From Paragonimus westermani (Eukaryota; Platyhelminthes; Trematoda; Plagiorchiida; Troglotrematidae): 64,000 nt of DNA. Under the pieces are notes generated by a model. The model searched no databases. It was not told where the DNA came from and worked only from the letters and a program-made list of their open reading frames with translations. The translations under genes were made by a program, and so were the position numbers. The stretch is taken from assembly GCA_008508345.1 (NCBI GenBank), contig QNGE01000433.1, positions 42,697 through 106,696 on the forward strand, given 5' to 3'. Of this stretch, positions 24,535 to 36,975 are shown in pieces (within the stretch, counting starts at the first letter, position 1; each line of letters opens with the position of its first letter).

Positions 24535-25372
24535 ATGACTGTTCAGGATGAACACTTACGCTCGTTTGATATATATTCAGTGTTTACAAATGCTCACCCG
24601 AACGAATTTATCGAATTGCTGTTTTCCTGTGAGGTAGTCATCTAGAAATCGGAACGCCTTAAAGCGAGTTAAAACAGCTACTGACGCACTGTACTAAAAA
24701 CATCACCTCCGTTTTTCAAGGTTTCCAAGGTCACAGACAATTTGATGGGGTAGCTATGGGTAGCCTGCTTGGCTTTCTCCTGGGAGAAATTTTTGCTACA
24801 AGGCAAGGTCATTTTCAGTGCACATACACAAGCGATACGTCGATGATATATTTTCCACCGCAGACAATCAGCTGCAGGCACAGGGCCTAGCGGATCGAGT
24901 GGATTTGTTGCATCCAACCGTGCATTTCAACATGAAGGGCGAGAATCAAAACAGTCTAACATCGCTTTATATACGTATCGGGAGAAATGCAGGTGGCTCA
25001 CTTCAACGAAGTGTTCATCGTAAGAGTACTTGGACAGGTCAGTATCTGCAGTCTGCAAGCTGGGTGGCTCGAGCCGTGTTTATACTGAAGATACGGTTCA
25101 AAAAAGAGATGGCCTCGTTAGGAACCGCCCCAAAATCGATCGGTTACCTTAAACTGTTTACTACATGATTCAAATAGTTCTTTGGTGCACGAATTCGACC
25201 AGACACAATGTCCAAAAAATCGGTATTTCGTCGCCTTCTCCTGACGGGTGATTATGTACGTCATGTAAATCACTGTCATCTAGTTCTGTCACAAGAGCAT
25301 ACAATGAGGTCTTCCCAACGCCCTGTTTGAAACAGTCGGTACACGAGTCATCCAAATCCAATATTATCTATT
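24535..25372 (+). pseudogene. Penelope-like reverse transcriptase, broken
   Basis: Collinear Penelope-like RT blocks in several frames. 'DEHLRSFDIYSVFTNAHP' near 24550-24605 is motif A (SFDI..LFTNVP). 'QFDGVAMGSLLGFL' near 24740-24780 matches Q.DGVAMGSPLGP. 'KRYVDDIF' at 24830-24853 is motif C with both catalytic Asp residues intact. The frame 24818-25168 continues with 'RSVHRKSTWTGQYL', matching the VYRKPTWTGQYL block. Downstream, 25205-25365 retains 'PKKSVFRRLLLTGDYVRHVN' and 'SKSNIIY', the linker toward the endonuclease. Internal stops and at least three frame changes mean it cannot produce a working protein. No GIY-YIG endonuclease follows. Confidence 0.88.
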
Positions 25373-25906
25373 AATTATTAGTGGGTATTCGCAATGAACT
25401 AATGATTTCCAAGCTACACGTAGCGAATACCAAACGCGAAGTAAGAATATGAATAACTGAGAAAGGCCGAACGTACATTATACGATAATTACGCTAGTTA
25501 TCAACCATGGCTAAACAACAATGATATGTGAAAGTAGCTAAAGATCCGACCGAGCACGTGAGCAAGCCGGCAGTGTTTGGCGCTTTTAGCGCTGATAGGC
25601 TGACAAATGTGCAAACAAATGCGATTACACAGCGCAAGCAGACAAGAGACAGCGATATTTACGATCCTATGTACAGTGGGAAGTAGGATTTTAGAAAGAA
25701 TTTTAGACGATAGGTAGACCGAGGTTATCTCTAGGTCGCTACAAATCTAGATACAGAGCAGGACTGAGCACTAATTGCGAACCGGGGTCATGCAGCATAT
25801 ACCGAACTGGGTTAAAAACAGGTCACTTATACGTACGCATAAAACAAGCGGCCTGCATCATTCCCTCGGATCATATTCTAATGACGCAACACGAATGTGA
25901 TTCTGT

Positions 25907-26246
25907 AATGGTATTTCGCGTTTCGCACTGCACGTCACAAAAGAACAATACACTGTGGTGAGGCTGATGCCACCTGAAGATTCAAAACATTGTTTGTGTT
26001 CAGAAATAACTGTTTGTGGTGTTTTCGTTGCCATGGTGATGAACACGACTGTGGACACTGATAATTGACTTTCTCTGACATTCTTTTATTTTCTCATAGT
26101 CATATATAAGTGATCTGTAATATGTGGTTGTGGAGACGCGGTGAAGTTTGTCCGGACACAAATCGCTCGATATTGTTTTCGTTATTCGAGTTCTTGAAGG
26201 GAAAAGAATGACTCAAGAAGTAACATAGATCCGATGATCTGGAGAT
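25907..26246 (-). repeat. Right arm of the inverted repeat
   Basis: Reverse-complement partner of 24068-24407, same length. The similar frames read from the two arms (plus 23990-24214 and minus 26354-26100) share the same C-terminal residues only because of this duplication; neither is a gene. Confidence 0.9.
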
Positions 26247-26534
26247 TGTTGCAAACACAACACAGGATAAACACTCGGATAATGTACACAGAAGGAATGA
26301 TGAGGGACTGTATCTAATTGAATTACTGCTCGTAGTTAATTCTTGTAGAGACAACTCAAGAGCTTACCTTTTATACCCTAAAAGATGTAAGTTAAATCAT
26401 TGTGGTTTGTTTAGCGACAATAAAAACTGATAACTAATTACAGTAATTCTATCCAAACTGGAATCGCGCGATTTCTGATCAAACCATGTATGAGCAAAAT
26501 AGCGGAAAATGTGGAAAAGCTGTAGAAAAAAAGA

Positions 26535-26597
26535 TATTTCCGGTTTCTTTTCAAGTTGACCATCACTCACATTTGATCGCAGCCTTCGCATTCAGAT
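26535..26597 (-). repeat. SINE tail fragment
   Basis: The reverse complement matches the last ~60 bp of the SINE at 13.47 kb ('aaggctgcgatcaaatgtgagtg...gtcaacttgaaa'). Only the 3' tail is present, as expected for a heavily 5'-truncated retrotransposed copy. Confidence 0.75.
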
Positions 26598-26599
26598 AC

Positions 26600-29500
26600 T
26601 CATCAGTTCCCGTTTCATCAATATTCTAACCAGATAAAATAACACTTTAGAATTGTACACTTGAGAGCTAGCCTGCTAGAACCTACCCGCCGATCCTACT
26701 ACGAGGCTGGATATATCTAAAAATAGAAATTAATTGCTGTCCACAAGGTTTTTTTTATAGAAACATCATGCACTTTTTTAAGTGGAATGCAACAACAGCA
26801 TGATTGATAAAATGCGAGAAAAAACGGACCATTTACCGACTTGTTTGTGAGGTTCATATCTTTCATCAACAAACAGACAAAAACGGGGGATAAAGGTAGT
26901 TCACATAGACGAAATTGCTTCACATTGAGTCACTGAAAAAAAGTCTTCCGGCTTTTATGAAAGGGCCTAGGTAGATTTTGAGAAAAAGTGACTGAAGGAT
27001 GATTATAGGGGAATGGACATAATCCGATTACACAATTCCACGTTCTGCTCAGTAGTTTGTTGATGGCTATTGTTATGAACAGCTGGAAAGAAAACATCCA
27101 TATGTTTTAATGTATTTGAGACAAACAAAGCATATCGGATGAGTGCTCAGGTGGATATGTTTGAAAGAACTGTACCCATGGCAAAGCCATTGAAATACTG
27201 TAAAAGCTCAGTTTACTTGTGTAAACTGAGGATGTACAAGACGATACGAAAGCCCCACTGAATACACTACAGTTAACCGTTTCATATGACAGCACAAAAT
27301 TAATGAAGCACTCTACTGTTCTGCTGATGACAAATTCATTTGCAAGGATAAGTCTAGTCAGTTACGTATCATAACATTATGGGAATTTCAAATAGCTGTC
27401 CTGTCATCCCACCCTAACATTGTGTTACACTAAGTGGGTCAACTGGTCCTGCTACAGTGACCACTGAGAAAAGTGTACCAGATGTGTACAATGGGAAGGA
27501 ACCGGATGACGGCAACTTTTGCAAGTTAGTTTCGAATGTCAGTCTTCAGGAAAAAATAAAATACAAACATAACTGAACAAAAGACCAGGTAAGAAATATG
27601 TGTATGTATTCAAAGAGGAAACTCTGATAGTTCTGACTACACAGCAATAAGCGACGTTACGATTCCTAAATGGGTTCTCATAATTCACATACGGTCATGA
27701 GTGGTACGTTGGGTTTGGAATCTTGGATTAACAAGATGGTGAAGTTGCTCCTTAGTCTGACTCTACAGGCAAGTCAAGTCACGCCCAAATTGAAGCAAAT
27801 AGCCTAGCCACTGTTAAATAAATTGTAATATTTATGAACATGAGGGGTTTATTCAGAAACATTCTGTCGATCTTGATGGAACACACACCGCCATGCGGTG
27901 TCAGTCTGCATTATCTGCGATTGAAATGGTACGAAGTTGCCACAATTCACAGTCACAAAACAACGTTCCATTGTATCTGTTTCGTTGTTGGTCATAAAAT
28001 CAACAGACGAAAACATACTGAATAAGACTCGTATTTCCAGAATACAGAGAGCAGATTTCATCTGTTTGTAGCTGGTCATTTGAGTCCATTTAAACCTTCC
28101 AAGCTTATGCATAAGTTACCTACCTAATAATTCATGAAATCAAATACAGTACTCCTCCAAAAGGAAACAGCACCTACAGAGGGCAATCACGTGGTTTTCG
28201 CGAAAGCATTCCTTCCTTGGGCAGCATTTCCAGCATATGCACATAATCAGTGAGGGTGTGATGCAGTCAGTAAGATTTATGAGCCATCCAAAGCGGATAT
28301 AAGCTGACGATCAATATTTTGGTTTCAACTGAACTCATCTTAATATCCCGTCATAAAATTTATCATGCTGTCCAATAAATCTTTCTTAAAGCTTGTTACG
28401 ATAAATACGAAACCATCATCTATCGATGAAGAATTATACGTCGAAGTAGAGAGAAATGATACTAAAAGGTAACAATGAAGAGTTGGGATTAAAGTAGGGA
28501 AAACATAACAAACGATTCTATGTTACACCGCTATCATTCTCTGTTATGACACAACACGTTTACATGCGTTCATTTTTGTCTGTGTTCCGCATCATTTGTC
28601 AATTGCTGTCACCAGTCACTGAGACAATGTTATGATCAAATTAGCTGCCTTCACTCATTTGATATAGCTACAGTTTATTAGCAAAAAGGAAGGAACACCT
28701 TTTTATGGGATTTTACGAAAGAGGTGACTTCACATGGATTACCACCAAAGAGCATTTTGTCCACTTTTGGGGATAATTATTTCGTACCGGTTAGTTTGGT
28801 ATATAGTCTTCCAAAAAAACCTACAAACAAACGCCCCCGAGCAAACCAAAGCAAACCACTTTAGGCCAGTGTACGTTGTTTAATTTAGGGATCAAGACAG
28901 GTTGGCTCTTTCTTTAAGAAATTGAATGAGCCTTGGTCTAGTTTCCCGTGTTGATCTGTGTCAGAATCAGGCCAGCCAGAGTGACGTCTAACGAATGTTC
29001 ATTGACGTTTTTTGCACTAATTACTGCGTAAGCAACCTTGGAGTGGTTAGACAATGCCGGTGAACTGTTTCTGTAGAGTACTAGATCAAATTAGAGCCCA
29101 AAGGGTGCTATGCATGATTGTATGATTAATTTTTTTCAGAGGATGTAATTAGTACACAACTTTTCAAACTTAATGCTAATACTCCCTAGACAGGAATGTT
29201 CGCTTTCGCAAACGTTTGCCATGACATTGTAGTGTCAATGTTTTCCGAGCGGTTCGGTCTACCATATTTCTGTTTACTCAGAACCCATAGACAGGAATTG
29301 TATCCTATTTTGGTTCATGCGTTTGAAGTTTACTGTCCAGTTGCTAAACCATACTGAGACGAAGGCGGTGCTGCACTGTTGACTCCAAAATTTCGATGCA
29401 GAACAGAACTTTTCAAAACAGAAATTGCACATATAAGAGTCAACGGTGACAGTTTAATGGTTTACTGGTTGCAAATTAATTCTCAATTTTGTGGATACAA

Positions 29501-31140
29501 ATGAAAATAGCCGTACTCAAAAACAGTAATAAGAGCATGAAGAAGTGTATCAAGAATTAGCTAAAATACAACTCTTTTTGGTTAAATTACATGTTCGATT
29601 TTGCATCTCGTGTACGTAATAAGGCCTTTTAAAGCACTCATGTTTCTAACCGAATACTACTCCAACTTACTAATTCAGCAGCTCTATCAAACTTGAAAGG
29701 AACTGAGCGTGTGCAACCAATAGCAACAAACCGGTTAGTAGGTTCTTGTAATGCTGCATTCGAAACTCTTATCGAAAGTATCCATAACTAGTCATTCGAA
29801 TATCAAAAGCTCGTTTAGGAGCAAACTCTCGTTTAGTTAATTCTCTCCGAAGATTTTGTAGAGAAGATATTTACGTTTCCAGTTAAGAATAAACTGCAAA
29901 GCCAAAATAAAACTTTACAATAAAAGTTTTAAACATTTCAAGGGTAAAATTTCTTAAATACATTGTGAGTGACCGGGTGCAAAGTTTCTTCACTATCGAC
30001 TTGCACAGACTGGGCTCTGTTTAGTTGTGACAACATATGGTATTTCGCTTGCGTCAGTTTTGTCCATAACGTAATGTAGTAGTATAAAGTAATGGTATAG
30101 TGTGATACGAGGTGATTGGAGACAGTTATGTTGCGTCAGATTTGCTGTGATTGCCAACAAGCGAAGTTGATACTTTCAGAACATTGGAAATAAAATCCTA
30201 CTACCCCGATGACTGAGGTGCTTGCCTCGTACATGTGCATCTATCATTCACTCACTGAATCGTTAGTAAAGGTGAATCTTATTTGGTGAGACGCGTGTCC
30301 ATGTAGTATTTGGTTGTAAAGCAGTTGTATTTATGTTGTTGACTCGCTGGCTTAACACAAACACTTGTTCACAGTACTAACAGCATTGGAAATCTGAAAT
30401 TGTGAGTTCACAGTGCGTCATCGCCTTGGTCCTCCATGTCAGTCTTAACCCCACCCACCCACCCCGATCATTACTCAGCATCCTTTTTCAGCCTACATCA
30501 CAGTTTATTGGATTTGGAAATCTACTGATAAGTGACGGGGGAGTCGATTGTTATAAATTAAGTGTGGCTTTTCCATTCACATAAACCTCTCGGCGAGCAC
30601 GGGGCTTTAGTTGCACACATGTTACAGCTAGCCAGTTGAGCACATTCTTGACGCTGACAAGTTTAATATGTGACTTCTGCTTGATGAGAAATCCTACTAG
30701 CTAGATTACCCCATAGATTTAACACGATGTCCACCTTGTCTTCCTTTGAAACGATTGGCCAACTTGAGCACTGTTCACCAGTGTATGTGCCTGACCGTTA
30801 AAATGGTGTCTGAAGTGAAATCAATGGCATAATACTCGCACTGGTTGTCTTTTCATAAAAATGATCGGCGTTCGATTTCCACCTGTCTCAGATAGAAATG
30901 AAAAACTGATATTTTGCTAAAACACTGCGTACAGAATATGATCATAAAAACCCACTAAATTTCAAATTGATTATCTTCACCCGCCGTAGATAGAATGATT
31001 GTCTGACATAGCTTACTTAACCTCATGGGCTCGTAGGTTCCTACAAGAGCGTGAACGATTTTTACTCGTACGCTCCTCCGTCTAGACCTTAAATGCGCCG
31101 GGTTTAATCACGAGTAACAAACAAGCTTGTTTTTGATGCT
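26600..31140. other. Unannotated stretch, no recognisable feature
   Basis: About 4.5 kb of AT-leaning DNA. Overlapping frames on both strands near 27834-28112 have no recognisable domains. No transposon wording, tRNA-like boxes or sizeable repeats were noticed. Confidence 0.45.
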
Positions 31141-31142
31141 TT

Positions 31143-31410
31143 CTTGCAAACTGAACATCATCCACATCTGATCGCAGCCGTCGCATTCCCGCAGACTTTT
31201 CTGTTGGCCCTCCTTCGAAAAGAATCACTAGACTCGAGTTTCGCTCTCATTAGAGCTCGTCAGTAGTGCCTATCCTTATTACGGCCGGGATATGAACTTC
31301 GGCCACGCTTTCATGAGTCAATCGTGTTGACCACTGCACCACTGAATTCACATTGGGCACAACCGGATTATCAGATGTGAACACTCAATCACTTTCCTTT
31401 CTCAGTAGTG
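31143..31410 (-). repeat. tRNA-like SINE copy, minus strand
   Basis: Matches the family of 13.47 and 53.23 kb in reverse orientation. It includes the tail ('catctgatcgcagccgtcgcattc'), the 'cgctctcattagagctcgtcagtag' block, the B-box stem and the A-box region ('gttgaccactgcaccac'). Similarity fades after the 'gtagtgatcaattg' segment, so the 5' ~100 bp is missing or eroded. Confidence 0.8.
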
Positions 31411-31843
31411 ATCAATTGTGGGTGGTGTTCAGTCTGCACGAAAACCAAACCCCCCTACTACTCATTAGTAATATTTGTTTGGGTTAGCTGGGGGTGGTAG
31501 ATGTTTCTTCAGCTAAATAGATGATAGTAGGCACTTCTTTCAACTCGATTCAATTCATGAGTTCAAGTTACATAAAAACAATCACGAGAGTTTAATAGCT
31601 TGTAGAGAACTTGACGCACCCAGGTGATGGATCCTTTCGAGGTATGGACTCAGGTTGATAAGAGGTTCAACGTTTTTACCAGACGTTTTCCGGTTCATAA
31701 GGGAAGTGAGCGTAACTAAATTGCCAACGGTATCTGTGGTTGTCAGTAAACGACATTTGACTTGTTTCAGCGTCGTCAGACGATGTTACGTAACTAGATC
31801 TCATTAAATGGACTAATTTGTAGTAGTGAATATAGTCACTTAC

Positions 31844-32037
31844 TTGACTGGTGTACCATCTGCCGACCCCAGTGAACCCACGGATATTCTAATGATGCAT
31901 CAAAAACAAGTTCGTTTATCATGCTTTTCTCACTTTGCTGTTTTGGCCGGGGGGGAAATTGTGTTCGACGGTTCATGGATTTGGAGAAAAGGTGAACGGA
32001 ATTAACTAAAAGGAAACATTTTACTGACATTGCTTGC
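31844..32037 (-). CDS. Candidate internal exon, unknown protein
   Basis: On the minus strand a pyrimidine-rich tract ending in 'ttggtacgattgcag' is followed by 194 bp of open frame, and then a perfect donor (gtaagt; plus positions 31838-31843). The encoded stretch includes 'RRTQFPPRPKQQSEKSM', 'ELVFDASLEYPWV' and 'HWGRQMVHQS'. Its amino-acid make-up is more balanced than the surrounding random frames. The exon starts at codon position 3 and ends after the first base of a codon. I do not recognise the protein. It may belong with the candidate exon at 34307-34489 on the same strand. The combination of a good acceptor, a good donor and a full open frame is the best host-exon signal in this window, but chance cannot be excluded. 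Confidence 0.4.
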
Positions 32038-32969
32038 CTGCAATCGTACCAAGAACAAACACAGACAAAATACATCTAATGGGGATGGGTTAGAGTAGCA
32101 GTTGATAAAACTGTGGTGCAGGTGGTCTCTCACGTACGTGCTGATTGAGTAAAATGTTCAAACTTTTAAGGGTTCACTTCTGACCACAGAGTTGGGCAGT
32201 ACGGTCCATTGCCAATAGTCCCTAAGTGAGATGCAGTTCTGTCAGAAATTCAATTTGTACATACCATAATCCAGCTTCACTGAATAGCCGCTTAGGAACT
32301 CATCAATATTTAGTGGGTGTGATGAGATCTGCCAGTGGATGACATGGAATCTGGAATATTTTGCAACTGCGAATTACGCTCCATTAAGGTGACTGTATTG
32401 CACGGTGAATCGAAGAAATTCCGACAGTTTCCCTCAATAAGTACTTTCCTAAGCCTCATTTTTTAAAGTGACCTATCTCAGAGCAATTTCCTTAAATGCT
32501 AAGTCATTTTTACGATAAAGAAGACAGGCTTGTGTGTTGGTTTTAGTTGTGGACGGATTATGGAAACGAACACAGTGTAAACGGCTTCCGAGTGAAATGT
32601 TGCACAAACTCTTTCTGAAAGATGCAATATCACTGTTTCCTAGCCACTGCTGCACAGTTTATAAACATACCAACATTGTCTGTCACTATTTTTCTTAAAT
32701 CCTATTCGCCTGATTATACGGATAGTCCAATGTCTCCAACTTAGAAGTCAGCGTAATTTTTAAGACGAATGCGAATGGCTTTATTTCATAAAATTTCTAT
32801 AACGTCCGGGGTCTCTACTACAATCCAGAGTTCTATCTTATTGGTGTAAAGTATCAGGAGTGATGTGATAATACTGGGTAGCTCAGGAACGACACAAAAA
32901 GCACGGGTCCCATTAGAAGTCGCCCTGAACAGCCGCTGTTAACACAGAAACACTTTAATAACTGTTCAT

Positions 32970-33030
32970 TCACCTTGACATCAAACCCGCATTTGAGTAG
33001 ATAATTCTCAGACCAACTGAGCTATCACTG
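32970..33030 (-). repeat. tRNA-derived sequence, minus strand
   Basis: Minus strand 33027-33005 reads TGATAGCTCAGTTGGTCTGAG, which is a perfect A box. A B-box-like 'gcgggtttgatgtc' follows at 32990-32977. The spacing is shorter than in a canonical tRNA and no clean cloverleaf forms, so it is a SINE head or tRNA pseudogene and not a working tRNA. Confidence 0.5.
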
Positions 33031-34306
33031 GCCAACTAATTTCCGTAGCTTACTGGAGACGCTTCGTCAAAAGCTCTGGGGAGAACAAAATAAATCCCAT
33101 TATTGGCCAATTCTGCGTGAGTAATCCAAAGCAATCTATAGATTTGTGACGTATAACTACCCTTTATGAAAGCCAAACTGATCCTTGATAATGGGTTTAA
33201 GTTCTTACACACTGGACTCAATAAAAGTCATCTAGAAAAGTTTCCGCGACTTAAATGACCGCTGGGAGCACCTTCATCTTTTGAAAAAGACCATGTTGAT
33301 GACAAAACGATATACTGTCACAGCGGCCGTGGTACAAGTGTGCCATATAACATGCTCATCAAACGCAAACCATTGCTTGATTTAGCTTGCACCTGTTCCC
33401 TATCACACGCCTCAATGTATCCAGACGCTTGTTCCTAGGTCTTCGACACTTCGACTCAGTAAAACTAGATCGGGTATACTTCGCTGAAACATAACTGTCA
33501 ACGACATCAACGACCTTCCTTTGAATGACCAGTCAGTGATGATCTAGGTTGTATCCTCAAGTTGCTCAGGCTAGAAATACGTTTATTACCAGACACCTCC
33601 AAAAAATTATGCAAAAATACAGAACCGTGAACGCAAGCACTATTTTGAATGGTTGACATGAACCCACACCTTTTGCAGGAATGCACCTCCAATCTACTTG
33701 TTGACATGTCCCAAAACATGCATAAACGTTTTCAACCGTCGTTTCTGTCTCGTGGTATTCCCGGTCTTGCTAACAACCGCTAATTTTCCGAGTGTTCCAC
33801 CAGCATCAGACCACTCACTATGGTTGTTGTGAGTTTAACAACTCTAGACCACACAACTCTACAAAACTGTCTTTATCTCTGAGGAGATTGCTGGGTGATG
33901 AATATTTAGATCCGCAGTTTTTCACTGGGCTCTCTAATTCCAAATAAACAAACGAATTCAATTATCCCGCGACCCCCCGTGATCAAATAGGTCTTCACTA
34001 TTCATGGTTACCGAACTTGTTAATAGGTACATAAACAAACCAGAGCGATACTCTGCTCACTCATCACTCAGTACGAGCTTGAACAATATGAACTTATTCA
34101 TTACTGACTAGAAGAATTCTCTGACTGATGACGACGTTGTGATGTTAATCAAATGCTTTATGAAATCTACCTCCATATGACTTGAGCCTCCCACTATTAA
34201 AGCTAAGGTTTGACCCAGAAGATGGTATTCAACGCATTGCTTTGTACAAGGATTCACAGAATGCACGATGTAGAACACATTGGTCAGACATATGATTTCA
34301 AGTTAC

Positions 34307-34489
34307 CAGATTGATTTGAGAGTCTCCAGAAGTGTTATTTCTCGAGTGCAAGAGGTGTTCTTTTCCAACCCCATCTCTTTCGCTGTATTTATCAGTTAGA
34401 AATAGCGTCATGACGGAAGAAGACAGTTCGCCGTTCAAAATTTCCCTCATTACAACAAACACACGCAATACTTGCAACAAATGATTTCG
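34307..34489 (-). CDS. Candidate internal exon, unknown protein
   Basis: The minus strand shows 'ctgctaaacttgggtgttcag' (branch-site-like ctaaac plus acceptor), then exactly 61 open codons, then 'gtaact' as donor (plus 34301-34306). The segment is phase 0 at both ends. It encodes 'RNHLLQVLRVFVVMREILNG' followed by 'ELSSSVMTLFLTDKYSER' and a polar tail, so an amphipathic helical domain is plausible. No family was recognised. The longer frame reading through both sites (34501-34298) is only a few codons longer, so the exon hypothesis rests on the splice-like borders. Confidence 0.35.
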
Positions 34490-34796
34490 CTGAACACCCA
34501 AGTTTAGCAGGTTATCTAGTTTGTTGCAGAATGAGAACGAACTGATATAAAAACGATGTCAAGAGATGATTTCACTGCCTACAAAGAACATGAACGGATC
34601 AGTCTGCATGATGAGGTTTAACTAGTCAGAAGGGCTGCGTCAATGTATCGTAATTTGCTTTCAATCTGCCAAACCTTAGTGAAACGGCAGCAATTCAAAT
34701 CTACGAGCATGAAATAACCGGTACGTCACACCAAACGGTCTAAGACGGTTCTTATTGCATTGTTCATGTGATAGATCAACACAAGAAAATCCACAG

Positions 34797-35047
34797 GTGT
34801 TCAGTTAAGAAAACATGAGGTGGTTAAGAGTTTAATCAAAATTTTACACCGTCCCTTTTGTCCACCCTTCAATCGTTGTGCCATAAATTCTCAGAATTCT
34901 TTGGAATGGCTGCAAAATTTGATAACGACTAGCTTGAAAAACAGTCCACATCTGTTGGGTGTGAACTTATTGGATACAGTTTATCCTCTGCCTTACAATA
35001 TACCTCTCCCTTATGGCATACAGTTACGATCTACTGCACTGTGTTTG
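34797..35047 (+). CDS. Possible exon, unknown protein
   Basis: An open frame runs from the stop at 34772-34774 to 35074. It contains 'HRPFCPPFNRCAINSQ' and a Pro/Leu-rich end 'YPLPYNIPLPYGIQLRS', and is cut at 35047/35048 by a good donor (gtaaga) in phase 0. The acceptor would be the 'ccacag' at 34796, but the pyrimidine tract before it is poor. It lies on the opposite strand and less than 350 bp from the candidate exon at 34307-34489, so at least one of the two is probably spurious. Confidence 0.25.
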
Positions 35048-35075
35048 GTAAGAAATGTAGTCAGCGAATTTTAGC

Positions 35076-36970
35076 CTTCATTTTGAAGTACCGAGTGTTC
35101 GTCGTTGATTCGTCTAGTTGGAGAGTGAAGCCGCTCTAGTATCATCTCAATTCCAAGGAATATCTACATCGTCGGAATATTTGCAGTGAGTGAATCAATG
35201 TTGGGAAACACAACTAATCAGAAAATCTAAGCCAGCATGCACAGATGTTTGAAATTTTATCATTGCAACCATACGTATCTATACATCCATCCCATTTCTT
35301 TCAGTTTCCTCGGAACCATTGTGTAAAGCTGATTACTACAAACTGAGAACAGTAGTGGTTTGGGTGTGACAGTTTAAATAATGAAATCTTTTCCAAAGTG
35401 CCTAATTTTCATCACATAGTGTACACAAAAAAAAGACATTTTATCAGATGCTTCTTTCATGTGAAATTTATCCTGGCGTCTTCTTCCCCTTATTGATTTT
35501 TGTTTTGACTTCCTCACATCCGCTGTCAATGGTCGAGGTTTATTTGAAGTCTTGCCGCCACAAATAATACTCCTCAAGTATCGTGTTTTTTTCATCAATC
35601 TTTTCTAAAGTTTACTGTAAAGAAATATAGATGTTGAACATTTTTGTAGGACCACAAACCGCAATCCATAATTGAAATAGTTTCGATATAATAGTTTTAC
35701 AGTTTCATGGCTATTTTCCAATCTGATTTTTGTATTTAGAACAAGTGAAAAGTCACTGACGACCCCAAACTCCCAGAATCATTTGAGACACAATACCGAA
35801 TAGTTTCTAAGGAACCATCTTTGATCAGTTTTATTTCTGTCTATTTTCTTTGTAACAATGATAGACAGATGTTTTGATATCTCTCATAGGGTAGTGTACA
35901 CTCTAGTAATGAATTCTGAATAGTCTTGTCTATTGTTAGGATGCAATCTTTGCTCAACATTGCTCTTATCAAATGGAATCTTAGCAAACACTCATGGTTG
36001 AAGTCTTTGTGTCATGAACTGACAGACCCGTGATCTTTGTGCAATGCAGAACTGCAATTTTTCAAATCAGCATGATACTAGGTGCATAATTGGAATCCGA
36101 TTGCTTAAACATCAATTAATGTGTACGTTTTGTATCATAGTAAACTCTAATCTATGGACTGTTGGGGGTGATTTTGAACCGCGCGGCAGAAAGGTTTCGC
36201 GTCAGCGGGAATTCCAGAATCACTGTCATTCAATGAAAGAACTTGTGAATTCATATATTTTTCGCCTCCGTATCAAGTTTAACAACGAAAAAAATTGAAT
36301 GTAAACTCAATCAATCGCCCAACAAACTACTATCAAATTTTTCGGATCATCACACACAGGTCGTGTTCATTAAATCCGACCATTGAGCTAGGAGGTGAAT
36401 CGTCAGTCGAACAATTATCCAAAGCAACGAAAAAAACAAACAGTACTGTATTGTCTTCCGAAACTTTGAAACTATGAAGAAATGTGATTTGATATTCCTC
36501 TCCAGAGTATATTGGTGATGATATACGTTTGGTCGTCTGCCTATCTCCGGCTCTTGATATGTTACGTTTCTATGACAATTCTTTGCTGGTGATTCCATCA
36601 TCTGAGACAACATCTACTCTGGAACCTACACGATGCGGCAAAATGTGGCAAAAATGATCGTCCCCTATTCAGCAGACGCCTGTCCTCAGACATTGTGACG
36701 TGTCGCGATACGATCAGGCAATACTTAGTCAGATGCATAACACTTCCAAATGCACTGTAGATCACGATATTGCTATCCGTAAAAAAATTTTCATTGTTAT
36801 TCTCTGTGCAAAGCGACCGTAACTTTTCGGAGCTACCTTACTTTCAATTTATGTACATGAAACACGCTACGACAACAATATACAGTCACTCTAGCCCAGA
36901 GCAGTATCATCCTTAGTGACGAATTGAACACCACTCACAGGTGATCACGGTTGTCGCGAACTCCCAAACT
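35076..36970. other. Unannotated stretch, no recognisable feature
   Basis: Contains a Lys/Arg-rich minus-strand frame (35598-35374) and two consecutive plus-strand frames (36044-36298 and 36295-36477). None shows a recognisable domain or convincing splice borders. Confidence 0.4.
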
Positions 36971-36975
36971 TTTAG

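Larger units (their letters stand above)
24068..26246 (+). mobile_element. Penelope-like element framed by 340-bp inverted arms
   Basis: The left arm (24068-24407) and right arm (25907-26246) are inverted copies of each other. Every matched position sums to the same total, so there is no net indel, and identity is high by eye. Between them lies a plus-strand Penelope-like reverse transcriptase relic (about 24535-25372). Penelope-like elements are known to carry long terminal repeats in direct or inverted arrangement, so the arms are best read as the element's terminal repeats. The endonuclease part expected after the RT was not found before the right arm, so the copy is 3'-truncated or internally deleted. 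I saw no hammerhead core in the arms. Confidence 0.75.
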
